Part shown: positions 1 to 10,000 of the stretch, in pieces
Numbering within the stretch: position 1 is the first letter of the stretch
Layout of the letters: each line of letters opens with the position of its first letter
The notes under the pieces: model-generated
Told to the model about the DNA's origin: nothing
Seen by the model: the letters and a program-made list of their open reading frames with translations, nothing else
Database searches by the model: none
Translations under genes and position numbers: made by a program
Assembly: GCA_040954595.2 (NCBI GenBank)
Contig: CM082588.2
Location: 10,664,001 to 10,728,000, forward strand
DNA length: 64,000 bases
Source: Balanoglossus misakiensis
Taxonomy: Eukaryota; Hemichordata
Reading direction: 5' to 3'

Positions 1-2246
1 ATTGTGCCTGGTCTGCAGGATGGGCTTTTATTCTTTCTGCAGAAACGACATCTGAAAGAAATGAGAAATAGGCAATGTTGAAGTTGGTGGAATAAATATG
101 CTGATTGCTGGCTGATGTGGAAAGGGTGTAACATGCAGTAATGTGGAAGAATATAAGTATTGAAGTAAAGTTGAATAAGGGATGTTACGGATGTCATGTG
201 AATATTTAGTTGTAAGGAAGCCAATTGGATTGTTGGGATATAAGGAAGAGATGTTATTGAGTGGCTGTGCACTGGTAAATTTTTCCAGCGGAATGGCTTA
301 TGTCTGAAAATGGGACATTGCATGAAAAAACTGCTATGTATAGCTCAGCTGGTGTCTGCACACAAGGTATTGAGGGGCTGGTGGTAAGTGCGGATGAAGA
401 GGAATTTTGGATTACCTGTTGCTGTCATTGAGAAATCCATTGCACCGAGGCGCATCTGCACATAAGAGAACTCTCTGTAGATTGGAGAGCCCTTGTAATG
501 TCCCGGTTGTCCAGTTTGAGCTGTCATCGGAATCCGCCGATAAGGTGTCTGTAGTGTTTTGGTGTGATAGGGTTTCATGAGCCTGAAATAGAATTAGGGA
601 AAGATTAGATTACCTGCGTGTGTTTTTGATAAATGAAGCTGTGGTTCGTGTGTCTGGAAATGTAGATGCTGAATTGGATGTTTGAAGAACTGAATAATGA
701 CAACAGCGGATAATATATGTTGTCTACTATTATGTTGAATAATGTAGCTCTGAGGAAGAAGCTTTGATTGCAAAACAAAGTACTGAACGCATTTGGAAAA
801 GTGGAAACGAAAGTTTGGAATAGTATTGAAATGTTACTTGTGGATTCACTATATGTTGTCATGGGCAAAGAAAAAGAAATGTGAATATTGTAATGAATTG
901 TTTGAGCAGGGAATACAGGAAAAACAGTGGACAGTTTCAGTATAGTCAAGTTGTTTGTAGTGAACATAATACCTGAAAACGAAAGGGGTGGTACCAGGAC
1001 AATTTCCTGTTGGTATACACTGTATAGTGTATTGTATTGACTGATCAGTGAAGTACTTACCGATACTGATATTGTGGTGGATTGCCTGGATGTGAGGCGG
1101 TTGTTGAACGAGGCAGCTTTCTTCACATTGGTAATAGTTATAACATCACCAGTGGTGAGCTCACACTTCGTAAGATCTCCCCATACGGTTAGTTTGTACA
1201 CCCCTGAGCTGTCTCCAAGTCCAATAGTTCTGCGTGGTAATTTGCCGTACCGGGTGTGGGTGGCTTTGGTGTTTTGAACCTAAAAGACAGAAGAAGTAAT
1301 AAACAAATGGAAAACGGTAAAGAGTGTACCATGAGGTTTGTGAGATGAACGGTCGGGAAAAGGTGAGGTGGGGGTAGAAGTCAATAGGAAACGGACCTTT
1401 CTACCCTTCGAGGTCGATAGGGAACGGACCCCTCTCCTGTGCATCGAGGGATCTTCACGACGTGGAATAGCATTGCATACGCGGTTGTTCGGTGTACGGT
1501 ACGTGACCAGCTGTGGTGAAGGTCGTGTAACGTCGGGAAAACGAAGACGGTCATTGTATATATGGGTAACAGAGGAGTGAATGAAGTCAATAAAGCGTAA
1601 GCGAAATGTTCGTGATCTTGTGGAAAACACGACTACGTCAATTAAAGTAACGTGTTGGTGTTGATTTGTGGCAGAGTTTATTCGTGACAATGGAAGTGGG
1701 CGGGTAATCCGATTACGTGAGATTGTTGTTGGCCGCGAAATATCTAGGGCGAAAATGGGTGAATTGTGAAATGAGTGAGCGTTTTAAGTGTAAACTTACC
1801 CTTACTACAGTTCCTGATATGTTGTGATAATTGGTGTTGTCGGCAATTGCTGCGGCCATAGTGACAACAGCAGCAGTGGGTGCTTGCTCTGTCATGCGAC
1901 AGCGAAGTCCGTGAGCCTCGGTTGCGACACTTTCAGGAATGTTGAGGTCCACCCTATTAACAGCCAAGGTGGAGCCTTGGTTGATGGAAATCCCGTTGGA
2001 ACGCACGTAAATTTTCGGACCAAGAAATAGTGTACTTCCTTCATTTGCTCTCAATAAAGACAACGTGTCTTCTCTGGTTGACCAGATATACAGAGTGGTG
2101 GCAGCGGTGTGGTCTGCCACCACAGCCCGTTTAAATTTTTCGTTGGTCGAGGTATTTTCATAGTAGATTAGTTTAACTTGAGTGGTAACATCGTGGTAGG
2201 TGTTGGTCTCTTTCTGGCTTAATTCTTTTAGTGTTGATTTTGGCAT
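1..2246 (-). CDS. RPA-like single-strand DNA-binding protein, spliced, 3' end beyond the window
   Basis: I infer four exons read right to left: 2246-1800, 1279-1061, 582-416 and 51-1 (continuing off the edge). Each junction has GT-AG signals, with a pyrimidine-rich acceptor before 2246, 1279, 582 and 51 and donors of GTAAGT type after 1800 and 1061 and GTAATC after 416. All joins keep frame. Exon 1 (149 codons, opening with ATG directly at the acceptor) has an OB-fold pattern (FKRAVVADHT, then LYIWSTRED). Exon 2 (73 codons) has a second OB pattern (RRTIGLGDSSG, YKLTVWGDL). Exons 3-4 give a zinc-ribbon-like set, CADAPRC followed by RCRFC. This order matches the large RPA subunit and the RPA-like proteins carried by animal Helitrons. 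The role would be coating single-stranded DNA during rolling-circle transposition. It lies downstream of the Helentron transposase on the same strand, so I infer it belongs to that element. An alternative acceptor at 303 would make the last exon longer. An upstream exon is possible. Confidence 0.68.
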
Positions 2247-3560
2247 CTGTACGGAAGAAACAAAGGTGAAATTATAAGACTGTGGTTTCACGATCAGTGG
2301 TTGAATGTACATGATGGTGGAAACTATATCATCAAGGGGAAAACGCCAAACGAAAGGATTAATAGATTGGCATGTAGTTGCCACAAATCAGACGTGAGGG
2401 TCTCATCAGCGATCAGGTTTGCATTGAAAGTTTCAGAATGAAGAGTCTCTGGTAGTTGATGTTCAAATGAAATTACCAATTGTAATGTATCGAAGAATTC
2501 ACACGGGTCACCAAAAACTTTGAAATGGGCGCAATGAGTGCTGTTAACTGGAGAACAGTAGTACAAGCGTATTGTTGAAAATGAGACACGGCGGATGTTT
2601 GCGCCAATTGGCAAAACTTGTTCGTGTGTTGCGTCAGTTAACAGTTGCGAATGTGTGTACAGCTTTTTTGGGGGAAAACTGAACGACAGATTTTGTAATG
2701 TACGGAGAGCAGTGCATGGGCCGAGCTTTGCAGACGTAATTGTCTGGTTATGAATATTCCAAAGAGAGCCAATTGGCGTACCGATATTTTGTTGACGTTG
2801 AACGAAACGACAGTGGGGTGGTAGGTCAAATGGTGGGGCTTTGAAATGTCCCGCGGTATTTGACCAATGGAGTTGGCTTTCACTGTAGATTAAGCACCCG
2901 TGAATTTTTCGTACACAGTGTGGCATAATGAACCAAAGCAAGGAAATAAAAAATAAAGTATAACTTACTGTGTGAGTGTGGTACTTGCGGTGAACTAGAC
3001 TGTGTGGATATAGTCTGTGCGGCTTGTTGTTCTGGATGAAAAAGGTGGGAAAGTGTGGTACGATGACCGATGTGCGCTGGAAAGTTGAAAGCGACGCGAT
3101 GTTGTAGTTTCAGGAGTCAGGGAGCGAATGCGGTGAGCTCGCAGAAGTGTATGAGTGGACTTTCCGAAGACGACGCGTGAAAAATTTAATAATTGACGGA
3201 CACAATGGATTTGCACCAATAGTAATACACAGAAATTGCCGACAAAGACAGTTTCGCAAAGGAACACGTGTGTATTGTTTACAAATATGACGTAACCGCC
3301 AGCGTGCAGATGAAAACAGAACGTGTTTACATGTTCAAAGCCAAGGAAGTCGATTGCTCCAGGGTTCTGAAAAACATTTCCGGTTGTGCATGACCGACAG
3401 GATGTTTGTTCGTAATCTGTCAATGTGATGAGATGTGTACCACATGTTAGCAATAAAATGGTGCCGTTTTGGTGTATAGGGGGAGATACCGATTATGTAA
3501 ATAAACTGGTAATGTGACAGGGCAGTTGTCATTGCAATGATGGACACAGTAATGTTGTTG
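2247..3560. other. Region without an assignable gene, between RPA-like gene and endonuclease remnant
   Basis: Two minus-strand open frames (about 205 codons at 2324-2941 and 152 codons at 2995-3453) lie here, but neither shows a family motif I recognise. A good donor (ACA followed by GTAAGT on the minus strand, near 2968) suggests a 5' untranslated or short coding exon of the RPA-like gene. It cannot be proved from sequence alone. I see no other structure. Confidence 0.4.
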
Positions 3561-3894
3561 TCAGGTTGTTTTCATTAAGTGTGACAGCAGCATGTATAGT
3601 TTTGACCAAATGTTTTTCAAGGTGCCACTTTTGATATGTGGTATATTGGCAAGTATAAGAACTAATGCAAAATGGTAGTCTGTTGTTTCTTCATTAAGTT
3701 GTTGACATTTCAAAGTACCCATTGCTGTGGGTGGGCAAAGATATGTCACCATTGAAGTCCCCGATAATGAACACTGGTTTATTGACATAGATGAAATCTA
3801 GCAGTGGTGTACTGTCCTTTGTGAATGTTGTACGTTGGCATGTTGGTACTGACACTTGGTAATAATGGTTTGTGGTGTAGCAATAATTGCACAT
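3561..3894 (-). pseudogene. Decayed second copy of the Helentron C-terminal endonuclease domain
   Basis: Minus-strand reading gives VFIIGDFNGDI, matching ILIMGDFNFDI in the intact transposase next door. After a frame change comes QQLNEETTDYHFAL, matching RQLIKEETTDQHSAL. The spacing of these blocks is the same as in the intact domain. The copy is broken: it changes frame between the two blocks, and the SDH active-site motif expected near the end reads SKL. It covers only the last third of an exonuclease-endonuclease-phosphatase (EEP) domain. It sits 117 bp downstream of the intact stop codon. It is either a tandem duplication of the 3' end or the remains of an older element into which the present one was placed. 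Confidence 0.75.
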
Positions 3895-4010
3895 ATTGAC
3901 TCATACATGTATGTAATATGGGAAATAAGTGTATTTGAAATCTGCTGTTGTCATTTAATTCTTATGTGTTGTCTTTTATGATTATGTCTATAATCTAACA
4001 CTGATTAATT

Positions 4011-7000
4011 TCAAGTGAATTGGCTGGGGTGAATGGCTGCATACACGGCCTTGTGATCAGACCATGAGTTTTCTATTGTGTCATAGGTAGTTGTGAAGAA
4101 GTTAAGAAAAATTAAGTCCAGAGCAGAATGCTGATCAGTTGTTTCTTCCTTTATTAGTTGCCGACAGTTACAAATTGATGTCATAAAGTGGAGGAAAGCA
4201 GTACTGGTATTAGGTAGTAGAATGTCAAAATTAAAGTCACCCATTATTAATATTGGTTTTGTCAAATCTAGTAGTGGCAGGAGATACTGTTGAAATTGTT
4301 GTTTGAATGTGTGGATTGTGCACTGAGGGGATTTATAGATCATAATGATTTGAAGTAGTTTATTTTGAATTAGGATGTTGGCTTTTATAAATTCGAACAC
4401 TTTTGTTGAATGGCACTTGATATGAATCACTTGATATGAATCTTTGACATACAATACAAGACCATGATAGGGTCTTGTGAAATTTACAGCAGTGTTGTCA
4501 ATATGCACATCTTGGTCATTCCTGAATAGTAGATAATTTGGGAGATTGTAGGCTTCATTGGTATCATTAGTTGTTAATCTGGATTCAGCAATTCCGATAA
4601 CATCAGCAGCAATTATATTGTGGTCACTGCATAAATCTGCAAAATGTTTATGGAGTGATCTAGCGTTTTGATATACTACTTTGCAGTGGTCATGAGGGAG
4701 GGCATATAATGGTTTGAAGCATAATTGAAGTTGGCTGTCATCACGGAGTCTTTTCATTTCATTGTGAACTGCTTCAGATATTGCGATTTTATTTTTATTC
4801 AACTCCAGTATCTGAAGTCCACTTATTGTACGCACTCTACTTATTGCGACATAATGTATATGGTCAATTTTTCTTGTACCCATATGGATTATTACCTTAT
4901 CAAGTGTATCACCCTGAGATTTGTGAATAGTTTTTGCAGCAGACGGTCTAAGTGGAAATTGAATTCTCATGACAGATACATGTTTGTAATATTTACTGGT
5001 AGGAAACTGGCGTTTAATGTCAAATATTGGAGTCAATTGTTTACCAATTTCTGGTTGATGCAAATGTTTGTATTTATGTCTTCTTAATAGACCAACATTT
5101 TTATCATCAAATTGAACCCAAATTATACTGGGGCGGTTGTTTGATGTTCCTGTCATTCTGTGGTCTATTTGTTGCACTACACAACTGGCACCATTTGTCA
5201 TACCATCCTCAACATCAACATTGGCAGTGAGATCATATCGCAGTCCAACAGCTATAGGTGCTTGTGATAATAAACCGCATGTTTTGGATGGATCTTTTGG
5301 AATGGTCTTCAAAAGCTGTGCTTTCACTTGTTGTGAGACATCACCAATAACTGTGTCCAGTGCTGGTACAACAAGTTTATGGGATGTAGCATTTTGGTAA
5401 ACTTTATCATTATGTGACTCTACCATTGCATTGGTGGTGTATAAATGAGGAATGGACTCGTTGAGTGGTTGATCATGAGATATTACATAGTTTTGCAATT
5501 CAGAAATATCTTCATCTGTGTGCCTCCCTTCTCTCAATCTATTCAATAGTTGAGCAAAGTCTTCATCATCTTTCTGTCTCATGATCTGTGTTAGTTCATG
5601 CATGGTGAAATGTTCTTTCCACAGATTAGTTGCTAATGGGCCATACTCTTTTGTTAGGTCTTTGAATATCCAGCCATCCATTACTGGTTTGAGTTGAAAT
5701 AAATCACCAACAGTTATCATTGAAACACCACCAAATACTTGATTGTTACCTTTTATTTGTTGAAGTCGGAGATTTATGAAATTTAAAAGCTCATGGCCTA
5801 CCATGCTGATTTCATCAATGATTACAACTGATAAATGTTGATATTTACTTCGCAAAGTATTAAGTTTATCGCTATCCAGTGGTTTGTATTTATAACCTTG
5901 ACTTGCAGGTACTTTGAAAGCTGCATGAATAGTACTACCATTGATATGATAGGCTGCTTTACCAGTTGGCGCACATAACAATAAACGACAGTCGAGTGGT
6001 GATTCACCAGCAATTGAACACAGATAGCGATGTAATGCCTGATATATTGCTCGGATTACAACTGACTTTCCTGTACCAGCACCCCCTGTGATAAATATAT
6101 GCATTGGATCATGATTTGTCTTGACTGATTTCAAAACATGATGAAATATTTCCCTTTGTTTTACATTGAGAGATCTCACAAGTTTGTGATATTGTTCATC
6201 AGGGATACGTCCTGGGACGTTGCTGGTGTCATCAGTGGTGACAGTCGTATTCATACCAATGTCAACACCTATATCATAAGTGGTATGTTCTGGTTGGTCA
6301 TCAGGTTGAAAGTATATGAAATGATCATTTGGTGTAGTAGTTCCTTCTTCTAGATCATCTCTCTCAGCATGTTGCGTATTTGGAGCAATCTGATCAAATG
6401 CATTTAAATCATCATTATCAAGTTGCTCTGCAGCTGTAGTGGCTTGATCTATCAACTCTGAATTATGTTCATACTTATCTATGGTTTGTGCAATAATGTG
6501 TTTGTTATGATTATAAGATTCTTGAAAGGTGGCACAACTGTTTAGAAGGTCAGAGCTTTCATTTCTCCATGGCATGTACAGCAACAATTTTTCACGACAG
6601 TAATTTTCATAGTCAACTTTCTTACTATAATTGACATAGCGTATTATACACGGATTTACACGTTCTTGTATTTTCATACCATTTTTGAGAATGATATTTA
6701 TTTTACTTGTCATATTGTCAGATTCTGAGTCCACACCTAAATCAGGGTCATCATGATCATCATCATTTATATCTTGTGGATAATTATCAGTGCATTTGGT
6801 TGAATATGTGACTCTAAGTTTAGATGCATAATCTGCAAGACACCAATTTTCTAATGCTTTTGGCCGTCTAGCATAACGTTTGATTAGATTGTCACTTTCT
6901 ATGTCAGTAGATTCTGCTGGTGTATTTTCAAGGGCAGTTTTGCTTTTGAGCAGGAATGTTCTTTGATCAGGTGGTGATGTGTTTATAAATACCACTTGTC

Positions 7001-10000
7001 TTGTAGCTTTAGTAAGTGACAACTGCAGGATGATGTAAGCAGCCTCTTGTGCACTGATTTCTACATTGTTAAGGAATTTATTTCCAATATGTCTGACCTG
7101 TGCTTTCAGTTCCATATTGCCTTTTCTGGCTTCTTTGCATGCTTGGTCAAGTAATGCACTCATGCCTCTTTGGGATTTACTGATATAGGATACAATGTAC
7201 ATGGCACAGGCGTATGGATCTAAAACAAACTGTAGATCATGATTTGCTCCCCATGCAGACAATAATAATTTCATGTAGGCATTGACACGTAAATCACTTG
7301 GTTCTCTTTTGAGAAATATTGTGGTAGTTTTGAGTGAACTCTGAATGCATTTTATGTATTCATCATGACTGATTTGCAGCTCAGTAGATAGGAAGTCATC
7401 ATATGATATTGGTTTGCCTTCTTTCATATCATCCAGTTTTTGTTTGATTTCTTCATATTTCTGTTTGTAATGTTGTTCTTCATCTGGATCAGCATTTAAT
7501 GGTGAGAGAATCATTGTTTCTGACATAGGAGGCATTGGGTATCCAAAACGACATACAGGTTTGCCTTTTACTCGGCATGTCTTAGAGTGCTTATGTGTCT
7601 GCAGATTCAATACTTCAGCCATTTCACTTGGTACATTGGAAGAACAAGATACATATATGTCAATGAAATCAATCACTTCTGTTGGTGTGTTTTGTTGATA
7701 ATTTGGTGCATTCTCAATCCACATTAGCATATGGATGTGTGGTGAGCCACGTTGTTGAAATTCCACTCTGTAGAAGTAATCAGTGATTTTGCCCAATGGA
7801 TCACATGGACCTCTAAGTACTGTATTGATGAATTCATGAATTCTGTGGTCAAAGAAACGAGCACATGTCACTGGGTCAGATTGAAGTAACCTGGACTTTG
7901 TAGCCCAATCCATGGCTTTAAGTTCATCAGCAGTATATTTCTTACCATCTACAAGTGTACCCAGTATTTGATGTAAGTCAATCCACTTTGTGTCAGCACT
8001 AGACAGAGAACAAAACCATGTTGGTAAACCAAGTTGTCTAATCATTGCAAATACATCTTTCTTCCTCTTTTCTAGATAGGGTGGTGAATTGCGCAAATCT
8101 CTGAATATGTAAAATCCGTCATCAAGTCTAAGTAAATCACTTACTCTTTCTGGATTTAATAAATCTGCAACTTTGTAAGTTCTGCCTTCAGTTTTACATC
8201 GTCTCAATGCAAGGTGGACTTTACTACTGATCTGTTTTAACTGCAGTTTCTTCACTTTGAAAAACATATTTGGTACAGAGTTTGCAACGCGTCTATCAAC
8301 ATTACGCAATTCCCATTTACAAACATCACTGTAATGTACATTTGAGGTGTGGATTTGATCAATATTTCTGCGTTGTCCACAGAATATAGTTGGAAAGGCT
8401 AGATATTCTGCATCTGTATCATTGAACAGACTAAGAGGGCGTTGACCTTCACCAGGGGCAAATGTTAAAATTTGATTACGATAATCTGAATCATCAAGTA
8501 AAGTGTCCATATTAGCAACAGCTCCCTCTGCTGGATCAACCTCACTGAATTTATCAGAATCAGAATCTGATTCAGATTCAGGATCATCAGCTTGCTCTTG
8601 TTCAGTGTTTGTATTTTCAATAAATACAGCCATATCATTATCTGTGTTTTCAAATTCCTGAGACCAGTTGTGATTAATTGGAATACCTGAATTTTGGTAC
8701 AAAACACTGTTTTTCATGAGCCACACAAGTGCTGCCATCACTTTATTTGGTCGAATATTTTCTGTAAATTCACTTCGCGTGTACGATAGTTTTCGTTTCA
8801 GTTTGACTGGTATAGTAGCTGAATCATCTAGCATTCTTGGCAGAGCATTAACAGTAGGGGTGATATCTGTTGGAATATTGACTACCGGACCAGATAATGA
8901 CCTTTGACCTCCACGTGGCAAACTGCACATATGCATGAATGGAATTCTGAGTGCTATCAATCTTTCTTCCAAAGGGTGCAACTGTAACTGTGGTGGAATA
9001 TCAGGGAAATTAACATTATTAGCTATAGACAATCTGGGGATTTTACCAGCAGATATGGATCTGTAGCATGTGTTACACACCCACTCTATATTGTCAACAG
9101 AAGTGTATGCAGTCAAACATTTTGATGCAATGCCTCGTTCAGATAATTTGGCAGCAGGAGTAACAGATTTTCTGAACCAAGTTTGATGACATGATGAGCA
9201 GACATAGACAGGGCCTTGTGATACAGTTCTATGAAATATATTTATGCATGCCTGCAACGATTCCCCGCATAATTGTCGGGTCTCAAAACCTCTATGTTTG
9301 CTAAAACCATTGTGTGTAACATGTTGTTTTTTGTCAATTTGAAATGTTTGAATTTTTTCACTGCATTTCACAAACTTCTTTTGTAAGTTTTCTTTTTTTC
9401 TGAAGTTTCTATCCTGTCTCTTCATTTTTCTGTAGATCTGTTGCTTTTTGTTTTCGTGCTCTTTGAAGGTTTTACTTTTGCGTGAAGTCTTGATACGTGC
9501 CTGTGACTGTATTTTCTCATTTTGTCGAAATGTGGAATTTTGACGCAGACTTTTAATGTGTTCTTTCAGTTTTGGCTTTTCTTTTTCTCGGAATGCAGGA
9601 TTTTGACGCAAAGTTTTAATGTGTGCTTTAAATTTCACCTTTTCTTTCTCTCGGAATGCAGGATTTTGACGCAGAGTTTGCTTGTGTGAGTTTAATTTCA
9701 CCTTTTCTTTCTCTCGGAATGCAGGATTTTGACGCAGAGTTTGCTTGTGTGAGTTTAATTTCACCTTTTCTTTCTCTCGGAATGCAGGATTTTGACGCAG
9801 AGTGTTAATGCGTGATTTCAATTTGACCTTCTCTTTCTCTCGGAATACAGGATTTTGACGCAGAGTTTGCTTGTGTGAGTTTAATTTCACCTTCTCTTTC
9901 TCTCGGAATGCAGGATTTTGACGCAGAGTGTTAATGCGTGATTTTAATTTGACCTTCTCTTTCTCTCGGAATACAGGATTTTGACGCAGAGTTTGCTTGT

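Noticed and set aside
2324-3453. Two minus-strand frames of 205 and 152 codons.
   Set aside because: No domain pattern, odd composition (rich in H, F, T and S) and predicted splice signals inside; kept only as part of an unassigned region.
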